Shown here: piece after piece, positions 8,657 to 18,511 of the stretch | Layout of the letters: every line of letters starts with the position of its first letter | How positions within the stretch are numbered: position 1 is the stretch's first letter | Source: Phyllobacterium phragmitis | Lineage (GTDB): Bacteria > Pseudomonadota > Alphaproteobacteria > Rhizobiales > Rhizobiaceae | Direction: 5' to 3' | Length of the DNA stretch: 64,000 nt | Assembly (NCBI RefSeq): GCF_002980495.1 | Contig: NZ_PVBR01000002.1 | Location: 310,001-374,000, forward strand | Translations under genes and position numbers: made by a program | Notes under the pieces: generated by a model | Seen by the model: only the letters and a program-made list of their open reading frames with translations | Database searches by the model: none | Told to the model about the DNA's origin: nothing

Positions 8657-9504
8657 TGTGCGGCTCCCGGCGCGGTTTCATCCATCACGAAATCGGAGAC
8701 TGTCGGCAGGCGATCGCCGACCGCGTTCTCCGGCAATGCGGAGAGAAGCGCGCGCGTATAGGGGCTCTTCGGCGCCTCGAACAGCGAAAGCACATCGGCC
8801 TCCTCCATCTTGCGGCCCTTATATTGGACGATGACGCGGTCCGCCGTCTCGGCGACGACGCCCATGTCATGGGTGATCATGATGAGCCCCATGCCGTGTT
8901 CCGCCTGGAGACGCATCAGCAGGTCGAGGATCTGCTTCTGGATCGTCACGTCGAGCGCGGTGGTCGGCTCGTCGGCGATAAGCAGCTTCGGATTGCAGGC
9001 GATCGCCATGGCGATCATCACGCGCTGGCATTGGCCGCCCGACATCTGGTGCGGAAACGCGCCAAGGCGCGCCTCGGCATCGCGGATGCCGACCAATTCC
9101 AAAAGCTCGATCGCGCGCTTTTGCGCCTGCGACCGGTTAAGCCCGAGATGTTGCCGCAGCACTTCCTCGATCTGGAAGCCCACGGTGAAGCAGGGATTGA
9201 GGCTCGCAATCGGCTCCTGGAAGATCATCGACATATCGCAGCCGACGATCGACCGCCGCTGGCCCGAGGTCAGCGTTCGCAGATCCGCGCCGTCGAATGT
9301 CATGACATCGGCCGTCACCTTGGCCGTTTTCGGCAAAAGCCCCATCACGGCCAGCATGCCGACCGATTTTCCGGAGCCGGACTCGCCGACGATGGCAAGC
9401 ACTTCGCCCTTGTCCACCGTCAGATCGATACCGTCGACGGCTTTGAACCCGCCAAAGGAGGTTTCGAAGGAGACGGAAAGGTTCCTGATTTCGAGAAGCG
9501 CCAT
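8653..9504 (-). CDS. dppD: Peptide ABC transporter ATPase DppD
   Basis: 283 residues with Walker A GESGSGKSV (a Val replaces the usual Thr/Ser after GKS), signature MSGGQCQRVMIAMA and Walker B LLIADEPTTALD. The family forms heterodimers with DppF-type ATPases. It starts four bases after the dppC stop. The order C-D-F is the usual one in Dpp/Opp operons. Confidence 0.92.
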   Translation of the reverse strand: MALLEIRNLSVSFETSFGGFKAVDGIDLTVDKGEVLAIVGESGSGKSVGMLAVMGLLPKTAKVTADVMTFDGADLRTLTSGQRRSIVGCDMSMIFQEPIASLNPCFTVGFQIEEVLRQHLGLNRSQAQKRAIELLELVGIRDAEARLGAFPHQMSGGQCQRVMIAMAIACNPKLLIADEPTTALDVTIQKQILDLLMRLQAEHGMGLIMITHDMGVVAETADRVIVQYKGRKMEEADVLSLFEAPKSPYTRALLSALPENAVGDRLPTVSDFVMDETAPGAAQ

Positions 9505-9508
9505 GGAA

Positions 9509-10417
9509 TCAACTCCTCTTCAGCTTGGGGTCGAGCGCATCGCGCAGACCGTCGCCGGCCAGATTGATCGCGAGAACGGTGATGAGGATCGCGAGCCCCG
9601 GGAATGTCACGATCCACCACGCGCTGAGGATGAATTCGCGCGCCTCAGCCAGCATGGAACCCCATTCCGGTGTCGGCGCCTGCGCGCCCATGCCGAGGAA
9701 ACCCAAAGCTGCCGCGTCGAGGATCGCGTTCGAGAAAGACAGCGTTCCCTGCACGATCAGCGGCGCCAGACAGTTGGGCAGGATCGTCTTGAACATCAGC
9801 CGCAGCCGACCTGCCCCGGCAAGCCGCGCCGCAATGACATATTCCCGGTTCTTCTCGGCCATCACCGCAGCCCGCGTCAGACGGGCGAAGTGCGGCTGCA
9901 GGACGAGCGCGATGGCGATCATCGCATTCGTCAGCCCAGGCCCGAGAACGGCGACCAGCACCAGCGCCAGGAGCAGCGACGGAAAGGCGAGGATAACGTC
10001 CATGACGCGCATGATGACGGTATCGATCCAGCCGCCGAAGAAACCGGCGATCAGGCCGATGACGATGCCGCCGACCAGCGCGATGGAGACGACGACCACG
10101 CCGATGAACAGCGAATATTGCGCGCCATAGATCAGACGCGAGAGAATATCGCGGCCGACAGGGTCAGTGCCGAGCAAGAACTCAGGTCGCCCGCCCGCCT
10201 CCCAAGCCGGTGGTACCTTCAGTGCATCACGGAATTGCTCAATCGGACTATGCGGTGCGATTAACGGCGCGAAGATAGCGACAAGCACAAGAGCCACAAA
10301 GACCCAGAACCCGATCACCGCACCGCGGTTTTCGCTGAAATAGAACCAGAAATCAGCCAGAGCACGGCGGCGTATCGCGCCGGACGAGGTTTCTGCCGGG
10401 AGTGTTGCGTTGCTCAT
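9509..10417 (-). CDS. dppC: Peptide ABC transporter permease DppC
   Basis: 302 residues, six predicted membrane helices, N-terminal OppC_N-like segment (ADFWFYFSENRGAVIGFWVF) and the coupling motif region REYVIAARLAGAGRLRLMFK. LGTDPVGRDILSRLIYGAQ is characteristic of DppC/OppC. It pairs with DppB to form the channel. The gap to dppB is seven bases, consistent with one transcript. Confidence 0.92.
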   Translation of the reverse strand: MSNATLPAETSSGAIRRRALADFWFYFSENRGAVIGFWVFVALVLVAIFAPLIAPHSPIEQFRDALKVPPAWEAGGRPEFLLGTDPVGRDILSRLIYGAQYSLFIGVVVVSIALVGGIVIGLIAGFFGGWIDTVIMRVMDVILAFPSLLLALVLVAVLGPGLTNAMIAIALVLQPHFARLTRAAVMAEKNREYVIAARLAGAGRLRLMFKTILPNCLAPLIVQGTLSFSNAILDAAALGFLGMGAQAPTPEWGSMLAEAREFILSAWWIVTFPGLAILITVLAINLAGDGLRDALDPKLKRS

Positions 10418-10424
10418 GGGAACC

Positions 10425-11432
10425 TCAATTATGCCGGATGCGCGGATTGATCAGACCGTAGAGCATGTCGACGATCAGATTGACGATCATCACCATACCC
10501 GCGATCAGGAGCAGGCCGCCTTGCACCGCAGGATAGTCCCGTCGGAAAATGGAATCGATCATCCATTTGCCAACCCCCGGCCAGGAAAAGATCGTCTCCG
10601 TCAAAATCGCGCCCGCCATGAGCACGCCGATCTGCAGGCCGATCGTGGTGATGACAGGGATCATCGCGTTACGTAGCGCATGAAGCCCCACGACGCGACG
10701 CGTCGGGAGCCCCTTGGCGCGTGCGGTGCGTACATAATCCTCACCCAGCACTTCCAGCATGGCGGAACGGGTTTGCCGCGCGATGACGGCAAGCGGGATC
10801 GTCGCCAGCACGATCGTTGGCAAGACCAGATGCGATACGGCGGAGGCGAACGCGCCTTTCTGTCCCGAAAGCAGGCTGTCGATCAGCATGAAGCCCGTCA
10901 CCGGGGGAAAATAATAGAGAAGCGAGATGCGGCCCGACACCGGCGTCCATTGCAGAATGCCGGAGAACAGGATGATCAGCAGCAGCCCCCACCAGAAGAT
11001 CGGCATGGAATAGCCGACGAGCGCCGTTCCCATCGATAGCTGGTCGAACCACGAACCGCGCTTCACTGCGGCCAGAACACCCGCCGGAATGCCGATGAGC
11101 GTCGCCAGAAGGATCGCGCAAAGGCCGAGTTCGACAGTGGCCGGAAAAAGCGTCAGGAATTCCGTGAGAACCGGCTTCTTGGTGATCAGCGAGAAACCGA
11201 GATCGCCATGCATGAGCCGCCAGAGATAATCGAGATATTGTGTCCAGATCGGACGATCGAAACCGAATTGGGCCATCAGCTGGGCATGTCGCTCAGCACT
11301 GATACCTCGCTCGCCCGCCATCAGCAGAACCGGATCGCCCGGCAACACCCGTACGAAACCAAAGGCGACGATGGTGATGCCGATGAATGTCGGGACCAGA
11401 TAGGCCAGTTTTCCAAGGATGAAACGCAGCAT
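10425..11432 (-). CDS. dppB: Peptide ABC transporter permease DppB
   Basis: 335 residues from the ATG at 11430-11432, which starts MLRFILGKLAYLVPTFIG, the usual DppB beginning, behind a GGAG; a frame extending 17 codons further upstream would run into the hairpin and is rejected. The coupling segment LGEDYVRTARAKGLPTRRVV and the C-terminal NLIVDMLYGLINPRIR are diagnostic. It lies downstream of dppA beyond an intercistronic hairpin. Confidence 0.92.
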   Translation of the reverse strand: MLRFILGKLAYLVPTFIGITIVAFGFVRVLPGDPVLLMAGERGISAERHAQLMAQFGFDRPIWTQYLDYLWRLMHGDLGFSLITKKPVLTEFLTLFPATVELGLCAILLATLIGIPAGVLAAVKRGSWFDQLSMGTALVGYSMPIFWWGLLLIILFSGILQWTPVSGRISLLYYFPPVTGFMLIDSLLSGQKGAFASAVSHLVLPTIVLATIPLAVIARQTRSAMLEVLGEDYVRTARAKGLPTRRVVGLHALRNAMIPVITTIGLQIGVLMAGAILTETIFSWPGVGKWMIDSIFRRDYPAVQGGLLLIAGMVMIVNLIVDMLYGLINPRIRHN

Positions 11433-11447
11433 GTACAAAAACTCCAA

Positions 11448-11479
11448 CCGGGCGCGGGACATATCCGTCCCGCGCCCGG
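11448..11479 (-). promoter_or_regulatory. Intercistronic hairpin between dppA and dppB
   Basis: A perfect 13-base-pair stem (CCGGGCGCGGGAC at 11448-11460 with its complement at 11467-11479) with a six-base loop. No T run follows on the minus strand; instead the dppB ribosome site comes next. Such hairpins protect the 3' end of binding-protein mRNA and lower expression of the permease genes. Confidence 0.7.
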
Positions 11480-11497
11480 CCACTTCGTTGTCAGAGA

Positions 11498-13093
11498 TTA
11501 TTCAGCGATGTCAACGCCGTCGAAGCGATGGATGCCGACCGGATCCATCGTAAAGCCGATGACCTTCTTCGACATCGGCATGAAGACTGTCGAGTGCGCC
11601 AGCGTCGCCCAGGGCGCCTGCTCCTTGAAGATGACCTGCGCCTCTTCATAGAGCTTGGCGCGCTCGGCCTGGTCGGACGCAACCTTCGCCTTCTGGATCA
11701 GATCCTCGAACGGCTGGTAGCACCATTGCGCACGGTTGTTGCTGCCGACACCGGCACAGCCGAGCAGCACACCCAGGAAGTTGTCCGGATCGCCATTATC
11801 GCCGGTCCAGCCGAGGATGACGGAACCGTCGCGGTCCTTGTCGGACGATTTCTTGAGATATTCGCCCCATTCCATCGAAACGATCTCAACGCTAACGCCG
11901 ACCTTGGCGAAATCCGACTGCATGAGTTCGGCGGTACGGCGCGCGTTCGGCATGTAGGGACGGCTGACCGGCATCGCCCAGATTTTCATCTCGAGGTCCT
12001 TCACGCCGGCATCCTCAAGCATCTTCTTGGCTGCTTCCGGATCGTACGGATCGTCCTTGATGGCGTCGTTGTAGCCCCACATCGTCGGCGGGATCGGGTT
12101 CTTGGCCACCTGGCCGGAGCCCTGGAACACGGCGTCGATGATCGCCTGCTTGTTGATCGCCATGTTGAGCGCCTTGCGCACTTCGGGCTTGTCGTAGGGC
12201 GCGACCAGCGTGTTATAGGCGAAATAGGCGACGTTGAGGCCTGCCTTTTCGCCCACCTCCAGGTTCGGATCGGCCTTCAGCCCTTCGATGTCGGCCGGAG
12301 CCGGATAGGACATGATGTGGCATTCGCCGGCCTTCAGCTTCTGCGCGCGCACGGCCGCGTCGGTCGTGATCGCGAAGACCAGATCGTCGATCGGCTGCTT
12401 GCCGCCCCAATAGTCGGGATTGGCCTTGTAGCGGATGACCGCATCCTTCTGATAGGCGACGAAGGTGAACGGACCGGTGCCGACAGGCGCCTGGTTGAGA
12501 TCCTGCATCTTGCCGTCGGCCTGGAGCTTGTCGGCATATTCCTTCGACAGGATCGAAGCGAAGTCCATGGCGAGATCGGCAAGGAACGGCGCTTCCGGAC
12601 GGCTGAGAACGAACGTGACGGTATGGTCGTCGACACGCTTGATTTCCTTGATGAGCGTCGGGAATTCCATGCTGTCGAAATATTCGTAGGAAACGCCCGA
12701 CGTGTACGCGAACCACGGATTGTCCTTCTTCGACTGGCGCTCGAAGGAGAAGATCACGTCATCGGCGTTGAGTTCGCGCGTCGGCGTGAAGAAATCGGTG
12801 GTCTGAAACTTGACGCCCTGGCGCAGATGGAACGTGTATTCGAGGCCGTCTTCCGAAACGTCCCACGTCTCCGCCAGCCCCGGCTCGATCGTGGTTTCGC
12901 CATGCTTGAATTCGACCAGTCGATTATAGGCCGTGCGCGACGAAGCATCGAACGTGTCTCCGCCGGTATAGGCCGCCGGATCGAAGCCTTCCGGCGAAGC
13001 AGGCGAGCAATAGACGAGCGTTTTAGCCGAAGCGCTTCCGGCCATCAGAACGGCAAGCGCCGTCGCGGCCAGCATTTTTTTATAGAGTTTCAT
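11498..13093 (-). CDS. dppA: Periplasmic peptide-binding protein DppA
   Basis: 531 residues from the ATG at 13091-13093, preceded by a strong GGAGGCGG. The signal peptide is MKLYKKMLAATALAVLMAG with cleavage after ASA. The mature part has the SBP family 5 layout, e.g. SPEGFDPAAYTGGDTFDASS near the start and GLAETWDVSEDGLEYTFHLR, and ends normally. It captures peptides for DppBCDF. A much longer open frame extends upstream of the chosen start but has no ribosome site or conserved content. Confidence 0.92.
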   Translation of the reverse strand: MKLYKKMLAATALAVLMAGSASAKTLVYCSPASPEGFDPAAYTGGDTFDASSRTAYNRLVEFKHGETTIEPGLAETWDVSEDGLEYTFHLRQGVKFQTTDFFTPTRELNADDVIFSFERQSKKDNPWFAYTSGVSYEYFDSMEFPTLIKEIKRVDDHTVTFVLSRPEAPFLADLAMDFASILSKEYADKLQADGKMQDLNQAPVGTGPFTFVAYQKDAVIRYKANPDYWGGKQPIDDLVFAITTDAAVRAQKLKAGECHIMSYPAPADIEGLKADPNLEVGEKAGLNVAYFAYNTLVAPYDKPEVRKALNMAINKQAIIDAVFQGSGQVAKNPIPPTMWGYNDAIKDDPYDPEAAKKMLEDAGVKDLEMKIWAMPVSRPYMPNARRTAELMQSDFAKVGVSVEIVSMEWGEYLKKSSDKDRDGSVILGWTGDNGDPDNFLGVLLGCAGVGSNNRAQWCYQPFEDLIQKAKVASDQAERAKLYEEAQVIFKEQAPWATLAHSTVFMPMSKKVIGFTMDPVGIHRFDGVDIAE

Positions 13094-13606
13094 GATTCCG
13101 CCTCCAAGAGGTACTGTTGCCGCGGACACCCCTTGCCCGCAACCTGCCCTCATGGAAACCCTTGCAACGACTCTTTGCAAGCCCATTTCGTAAAACAAAA
13201 TAGCAATTTTACAGTTGACGTAAGGGTAATCTGTGGAAAAATATGCCCCTAAACTAATTGGGAGCGAAAATTTATGATTCGCAGCGCGTGATTCCCAGCG
13301 CATCTGCCTGTGGTTTTGCAGTCGGCAAATCAATAACCTGTCTCGTGCTGTAGCAGGTCGGGGAAGCAGGAAACGGCTTGCGTCAGCGGCGCGTAAAGGA
13401 TTGGAACGGTTCGCTGATTCCATAAAAATAGAACCGCTCTAACAATCAATAGCCGGCCAAGCACAGGCAAAGGAAGAATGGCAGCTTCATTGATGAATGT
13501 TGCCTTCATTACTGCCGGCCCGAGTTTTCTTGAAAAGACAACTTGTACACCGATACCGCTTTGTCTTATGAGAGCGCACATTCTGCATCCTGCAGTTGAT
13601 AGGTCT
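13094..13606. other. Intergenic region between dppA and the HugZ-type gene
   Basis: 513 bases between divergent genes. The half next to dppA is A/T-rich (13190-13260) and probably carries its promoter. A copy of the GAACGGTTC/GAACCGCTCT palindrome lies at 13403-13441. No protein-coding or RNA gene is evident; the open frames across it lack ribosome sites. Confidence 0.5.
13403..13441. repeat. Dispersed palindromic repeat, second copy
   Basis: GGAACGGTTC (13403-13412) and GAACCGCTCT (13431-13440) are imperfect inverted arms, matching the repeat at 5274-5319 in arms and in the TGATTC spacer element. Confidence 0.5.
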
Positions 13607-14440
13607 ATGATGCCTGACACGAACAAGGTCATCCGAGAAACCGATGCCGATGCGCTGCATCTGGCAAAGGCATTGCTGCGAACGGCGCGCTATGGAGCGC
13701 TGGCGGTTCTTGATTCGCAGTCCGGCAGACCGCTGGCAAGCCGCGTGGCGGTGGCAACCGATATCGACGGTGCACCGGTCGTGCTCGTATCAGCGCTTTC
13801 ATCCCACACGCCGGCGCTTCTCGCCAATGGCCGCTCTTCGCTTCTCCTTGGCGAACCCGGCAAGGGCGATCCCCTCGCCTATCCGCGTATCACGCTTCTT
13901 TGCAGCGCGCGGCAGGTCGGGCACAGCGATCCGGATTACGAGCGCCTTCGCCGCCGCTACCTGAACCGTCACCCGAAGGCGCGGCTCTATGTCGACCTCG
14001 GCGATTTCACCTTCTTCCGGTTTGATCTGGAGGGTGCCAATCTCAACGGCGGCTTCGGCAAGGCCTTCGTGCTGACCCGCGACGATCTGATATCGGCGCA
14101 CGCTGCGAATGCCGACATTGCGGCAGTGGAACAGTCCGCGCTCGATCATATGAACAGCGACCATTCCGATGCCATCGCGCTCTATGCCAAACACTTCGCA
14201 GGCGCCAAAGCCGGCGACAGGACCAAAGGCAGGACATGGCGCATGAGCGGCATCGACGCCGAGGGTTTCGATCTGATCGCGGATGACGATGTTGCCAGCC
14301 GTGTGTTTTTCGACGCGCCGATACAGGGCGCGGGAGATATTCATCGGGTGCTGGCGGAAATGGCCAAGCAGGCTTGCCAGCAACACGCTGCATCGTGCAA
14401 CGCTAATCAAGCTGAAACAGGCAGCTTCAATAAAGTGTGA
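13607..14440 (+). CDS. HugZ family protein (pyridoxamine phosphate oxidase fold)
   Basis: 277 residues from ATG at 13607 (a second ATG follows directly). The N-terminal half is a split-barrel FMN-binding fold (ARYGALAVLDSQSGRPLASRV; PRITLLCSARQV), the C-terminal part is a DUF2470-like domain with SALDHMNSDHSDAIALYAKH. This is the layout of HugZ/HutZ proteins, some of which take part in heme use. Catalysis cannot be claimed from sequence, and a general PPOX-type flavoprotein is an alternative. It is followed by an ArsR gene 129 bases downstream. Confidence 0.8.
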   Translation: MMPDTNKVIRETDADALHLAKALLRTARYGALAVLDSQSGRPLASRVAVATDIDGAPVVLVSALSSHTPALLANGRSSLLLGEPGKGDPLAYPRITLLCSARQVGHSDPDYERLRRRYLNRHPKARLYVDLGDFTFFRFDLEGANLNGGFGKAFVLTRDDLISAHAANADIAAVEQSALDHMNSDHSDAIALYAKHFAGAKAGDRTKGRTWRMSGIDAEGFDLIADDDVASRVFFDAPIQGAGDIHRVLAEMAKQACQQHAASCNANQAETGSFNKV

Positions 14441-14569
14441 TAAAATTCTTGGGATTGCGCGCATTATAGACTTGCAACGGGAAATTCTATCGTTAGTTGT
14501 ATATCGCTTTTGCGACAATCGCATTATTAGGCAACGCTTCATGCAGTCATACGGGGGTAGGACGGCTTT

Positions 14570-14905
14570 ATGAAATCCGAGAGATATTTTGCGGATTTGA
14601 TCGCAAACGTCGACCAGGCGGCAGATTTTCTGTCTGCTCTGGCGAATAATAAACGTTTGCTGATCTTATGCGAATTGCTGAAGAACGAGATGTCAGTGGG
14701 GCATCTGGCTAGGACGGTCAATCTGAGCCAATCGGCCCTGTCGCAGCATCTGGCGAAGCTGCGGGCGCTCAACCTGGTTTCCACACGGCGTGACGCGCAG
14801 ACGATCTATTATATCGTGTCGTCGCACCATATCGAACTGATGCTCGCCACTCTCGATAGCCTCTATATGGGCGCAAGGGCTGCCAGCGATCAGACCAGGC
14901 AATGA
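14570..14905 (+). CDS. ArsR-family winged-helix regulator
   Basis: 111 residues. The helix-turn-helix core is ANNKRLLILCELLKNEMSVG followed by LSQSALSQHLAKLRALNLVS and a wing RRDAQTIYYIV. No pair of Cys characteristic of metal-sensing ArsR proteins is present, so the effector is unknown; the sequence resembles NolR-type rhizobial regulators more than arsenic sensors. The stop overlaps the start of the downstream RNA methyltransferase gene (ATGA), so they are cotranscribed. The upstream region is A/T-rich. Confidence 0.85.
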   Translation: MKSERYFADLIANVDQAADFLSALANNKRLLILCELLKNEMSVGHLARTVNLSQSALSQHLAKLRALNLVSTRRDAQTIYYIVSSHHIELMLATLDSLYMGARAASDQTRQ

Positions 14906-15753
14906 TCCCCGCAGGGACGAAACCGGGAGCCACCCCCGGATTTCGGCCGGAGGAACGCGTCCTTAAAATCGAGGATGCAGACGATCCTCGTCTCCTGCCC
15001 TATCGCAATGTCCGGGAAAAAGATCTCGTCGGACGCAGCCAGCGCTTTATCGCGGAAGGCAAGGTGGTGCTCAACGTGCTGCTTTCCTCCGCCCGTTTCG
15101 AGGCGGAATCAATCCTCATCCTGGAAAATCGGCTGAATGGCCTTGAACGGCAGTTGAGCCTCTGCCCCGAAGATCTTCCCGTCTATTGCGTTTCCCGCGA
15201 CATCATGGATGAAATCGCCGGCTTCCATGTCCATCGCGGCATATTGGCGATCGGCCGGCGCAAGGCGGTCCCCTCCGCCGCCGAACTGCTCTCCAGCTTG
15301 CCGGACAAGGCGCTCGTCGCCGTCCTCTGCGGCATTTTCAATCACGACAATGTCGGCTCGATCTTTCGCAACGCCGCTGCCTTCGAGGCCGATTGCGTGC
15401 TGATGGACGAAACCTGCTGCGATCCGCTCTATCGCAAGGCGATTCGCGTTTCCGTCGGCGCAACGCTTAAAGTTCCTTACGCCCGCCAAGGATCGATCGA
15501 CGAGATCATGGCGGCGCTGGCAGACGCGGATGTCGAGACGCTGGCGCTCAGCCCATCAGGAACGCGGAGCATCTACGATACGCCCCCTGCCCCGCGCCTA
15601 GCGCTTCTATTGGGCACGGAAGGCGAAGGCCTTCCGAAACCGTTGCTCGAAAAGCTTGGCACCGCCCGCATCCCCATGTCATACGATTTCGACAGCCTCA
15701 ACGTCGCCACCGCGTCGGGCATCGCGCTTTCGCGTTTCAGCCGGTTTTCGTGA
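14902..15753 (+). CDS. TrmH/SpoU family RNA 2'-O-methyltransferase
   Basis: 283 residues. The C-terminal SPOUT domain carries the three family motifs: CGIFNHDNVGSIFRNAAAF (motif 1 region), LALLLGTEGEGLP (motif 2) and IPMSYDFDSLNVATASGIAL (motif 3). The N-terminal ~110 residues are the RNA-binding part. It methylates ribose in rRNA or tRNA; the target nucleotide is not predictable. Its 3' end overlaps by 17 bases with the convergent gene on the other strand. Confidence 0.9.
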   Translation: MIPAGTKPGATPGFRPEERVLKIEDADDPRLLPYRNVREKDLVGRSQRFIAEGKVVLNVLLSSARFEAESILILENRLNGLERQLSLCPEDLPVYCVSRDIMDEIAGFHVHRGILAIGRRKAVPSAAELLSSLPDKALVAVLCGIFNHDNVGSIFRNAAAFEADCVLMDETCCDPLYRKAIRVSVGATLKVPYARQGSIDEIMAALADADVETLALSPSGTRSIYDTPPAPRLALLLGTEGEGLPKPLLEKLGTARIPMSYDFDSLNVATASGIALSRFSRFS

Positions 15754-16408
15754 TCAGCCCACCCTTCTCCGCCGCTTCGATAATCGTGACGGCGGGAACG
15801 TTGACCCACATTGCTGCATCGATTTCGCCCGCCTCGTTCAGCCAGCTTCCCACCATCTCGAAGCCGAGCGTATAGCCGAGCCAGCGGGGCTGCGCGCCGG
15901 TCCCGTAGAACCATGCGGGGTGATTGTAATCCTTCGCCCTCAAGCTCTCCATATCGACGGGATTGCGTCGCAGTTGCTCCAGCGGCACCGCCCGCTCCCA
16001 AGGCTCAGGACCGGATTGGAACAGTTTTCGCACAAACTGGCCGGCGAGCCCCTCGCTTACCAGCGCCTCCCCCAAGGTCCAGCCATAGCCCGGCCCTGCC
16101 ATGCGCAGGCAATGATGGACCTCGTGAATGATCTGGCGATGAAGCGCGCCATTCCTGAGACTGTTCGCGAAACTGGGATTATCAGGATCGACCGTCATCG
16201 CGAACAGCGTGCCCCGATAGGCGCGGCCAACAATTCCCATTTCCGGAATGGTCACACCCGCCAGCCACTGGACCAGGATATCGAGGCGCGGCGGCGGCAG
16301 AAGCGCCGATAAAATGCGATAGGCCACTTCAAAATTGTCAACGATTTCCGCCCGAAAATCGCCAAGTTCGCCTGGCGCTTCCAGCCAGTGCAATGTCCAG
16401 CCTTCCAT
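15737..16408 (-). CDS. DUF2268-like putative zinc-dependent protease
   Basis: 223 residues from ATG at 16406-16408 behind GGGGGTG. A HEVHH zinc-binding motif (IIHEVHHCLRMAG) sits near the middle and is followed by LVSEGLAGQF, whose Glu is the likely third ligand; this HExxH..E arrangement is typical of DUF2268 peptidases. No signal peptide or membrane helix is visible, so it is probably cytoplasmic. Function is otherwise unknown. It lies between trmH-like and mnmA genes. Confidence 0.72.
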   Translation of the reverse strand: MEGWTLHWLEAPGELGDFRAEIVDNFEVAYRILSALLPPPRLDILVQWLAGVTIPEMGIVGRAYRGTLFAMTVDPDNPSFANSLRNGALHRQIIHEVHHCLRMAGPGYGWTLGEALVSEGLAGQFVRKLFQSGPEPWERAVPLEQLRRNPVDMESLRAKDYNHPAWFYGTGAQPRWLGYTLGFEMVGSWLNEAGEIDAAMWVNVPAVTIIEAAEKGGLITKTG

Positions 16409-16472
16409 AAAACACCCCCGGCTTTGAATTGTCCGGGGAATATAACGCAAGCTGGGCAGTTTGTTCCAGAAG

Positions 16473-17651
16473 TTATGCAGCCTGCGTCAGGCGACGCAGC
16501 ATTTCCTCGGCTTGGCGTGAGCGCTCCGACCGGCAGATGAAGCCGCCGCCGAAGACGCGTGCGGTATTGCTGTCGTCGGAATAGAGCACGCAGGCCTGCC
16601 CCGGCGCGATTCCGCTTTCGCCATCGACCAGTTCGACCCATGTTTCGCCCTTGGCGTGGTGCAGCACCGCCGGACGCGGCGGCCGGGTGGACCGGACCTT
16701 GGCAAAGACCTCGATACCGGAATCTGGAATATCTTCCAGCGCACCTTCGCCGAGCCAGTTGACATCGCGCAGGAAAACCTTGTGCGTCTCCAGCGCCTCG
16801 CGCGGACCGACGATCACCCGCGCCTGTGCGGCGTCGAGATGCACGACATAGAGCGGCTCCCCGGTGGCGACACCGATGCCGCGGCGCTGGCCGATCGTAT
16901 AGTGGACGATCCCCTCGTGCTGGCCGAGCACGCGCCCGTCAATATGCACGATATCGCCGGGATTGGCCGCTTCCGGCTTCAGCTTGGCGATGATGTCGGA
17001 ATATTTGCCCTGTGGAACGAAGCAGATATCCTGACTGTCCTGCTTCTTGGCGACGGTGAGGCCCAGCTCCTCGGCGATTGCCCGCACCTCGCTCTTCGGC
17101 ATATGGCCGAGCGGAAAGCGCAGATAATCGATCTGCTCCTGCGTGGTTGCGAACAGGAAATAGCTCTGGTCGCGGTCCGTATCGACAGGACGGGAGAGCG
17201 AACGGTGCGCGCCATTGGCATGGCTACGGATATAATGGCCGGTGGCGAGGGCTGCCGCGCCGAGATCGCGCGCTGTCTGCAGCAGGTCGGCAAATTTGAC
17301 AGTCTGGTTACAGGATACACAGGGGATCGGCGTCTCGCCGCTGACATAACTGTTGGCGAAGGGATCGATCACCGCCTCGCGGAAACGCGCTTCATAATCG
17401 AGCACGTAATGCGGGATGCCGAGGCTTTCCGAAACGCGGCGCGCATCCTCGATATCCTGCCCAGCACAGCACGAGCCGGCGCGATGCACGGCAGCGCCAT
17501 GATCATAGAGCTGCAGCGTCACGCCGACGACATCATAGCCTTCGCGCTTCAGAATTCCCGCCACCACTGATGAATCGACACCGCCCGACATGGCGACGAC
17601 GATGCGGGTGTCTTCCGGCTTGCCCGGCAGATCGAGGCTATTCAGGGTCAT
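16473..17651 (-). CDS. mnmA: tRNA-specific 2-thiouridylase MnmA
   Basis: 392 residues from ATG at 17649-17651. A PP-loop [13 protein letters not shown] is near residue 22, the catalytic Cys pair is in [14 protein letters not shown] and [10 protein letters not shown], and the C-terminal beta-barrel domain is complete. MnmA activates and thiolates U34 of Lys, Glu and Gln tRNAs. A longer open frame extends upstream without a ribosome site and is not used. Confidence 0.95.
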   Translation of the reverse strand: MTLNSLDLPGKPEDTRIVVAMSGGVDSSVVAGILKREGYDVVGVTLQLYDHGAAVHRAGSCCAGQDIEDARRVSESLGIPHYVLDYEARFREAVIDPFANSYVSGETPIPCVSCNQTVKFADLLQTARDLGAAALATGHYIRSHANGAHRSLSRPVDTDRDQSYFLFATTQEQIDYLRFPLGHMPKSEVRAIAEELGLTVAKKQDSQDICFVPQGKYSDIIAKLKPEAANPGDIVHIDGRVLGQHEGIVHYTIGQRRGIGVATGEPLYVVHLDAAQARVIVGPREALETHKVFLRDVNWLGEGALEDIPDSGIEVFAKVRSTRPPRPAVLHHAKGETWVELVDGESGIAPGQACVLYSDDSNTARVFGGGFICRSERSRQAEEMLRRLTQAA

Positions 17652-17953
17652 GATCGGGTCCGGCTTGCGGGCAGATGCCCTACTGTCTCTCGGTTCGTTC
17701 TTTTTTATATAGGGCAAAGCGCATGGGTTTGCCAAGATGCCGCACGCATTTGCGACATGCGGCCGGATCGGGCTTGGGCCAATGGGAGCGGCGCTCCCAA
17801 GGCTTTGCGCGGGCCGATCTGGACGGAAGAAAAAGATTAAGATGCGAAACACTATTCGTTACCAGAGCATTACCGCCTGCTTAGTCAAATTTTAAAGCTG
17901 TCGCCGTATGTTGGTCTGCGATTAGGTCCTTGAAGTGTTGTGTAGAGAGTACA

Positions 17954-18229
17954 ATGACCGATCTGGTAAGACCACGTGTCAAATATGTTATCGGCCCGGA
18001 TGGCAGTCCGCTGACCATCGCCGATCTTCCGCCCGCCAATACGCGGCGTTGGGTCATTCGCCGCAAGGCAGAGGTTGTCGCCGCCGTTCGCGGCGGTCTC
18101 CTCAGCCTTGAGGAAGCATGCCAGCGCTATACGTTGACGGTGGAAGAATTTCTATCCTGGCAGTCCTCGATCGACGAGCATGGTCTCGCCGGTCTACGGA
18201 CCACCCGTATTCAGCAATATCGTCATTAG
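17954..18229 (+). CDS. sciP: SciP-type CtrA inhibitor (DUF1153)
   Basis: 91 residues from ATG at 17954 behind GAGAG. The sequence is nearly all conserved DUF1153: KYVIGPDGSPLTIADLPP, TRRWVIRRKAEVVAAVRGG, LSLEEACQRYTLTVEEFLSW. In Caulobacter SciP binds CtrA and represses CtrA-activated promoters late in the cell cycle. Its place 1.5 kb from ctrA, with chpT and eipA beyond, fits a conserved cell-cycle neighbourhood. Function is by family; no operator was identified upstream. Confidence 0.92.
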   Translation: MTDLVRPRVKYVIGPDGSPLTIADLPPANTRRWVIRRKAEVVAAVRGGLLSLEEACQRYTLTVEEFLSWQSSIDEHGLAGLRTTRIQQYRH

Positions 18230-18440
18230 ACCATGGTGCCGGAACATCGAATTCGTTTTCCGGAAATGATCATGCTTTAGACATTTGCACTTCGAAGATT
18301 ACCGGATGGCCGGCCCCTTGGGCTGGCCATTTTTGGTTTGATGGCCGTGACAAGAGTCTTTGGCCGACCCATAAAGCATACGCATCGGCCCGAAAATCGG
18401 AATCGATTTCGGAAAGCACGATGCGTAGAATCAAAGTGTT

Positions 18441-18479
18441 GGAGCGTCCTTTGTGCGTCAAAATGGACGCACGGCGCTC
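18441..18479. repeat. Dispersed palindromic repeat GGAGCGTCC..GGACGCACGGCGCTC
   Basis: Arms GTGCGTC and GACGCAC with outer GAGCG/CGCTC. A second, more diverged copy is at 22705-22744. It lies 33 bases upstream of the acetyltransferase start. Similar palindromes are familiar from Brucella/Ochrobactrum intergenic regions. Confidence 0.6.
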
Positions 18480-18511
18480 AAATCTCAGGAAAAGCGGGAA
18501 CGGAGAGCGCC

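Noticed and set aside
8632-10264. Long plus-strand open frames
   Set aside because: Antisense to the dppD and dppC genes, which have complete ABC motifs.
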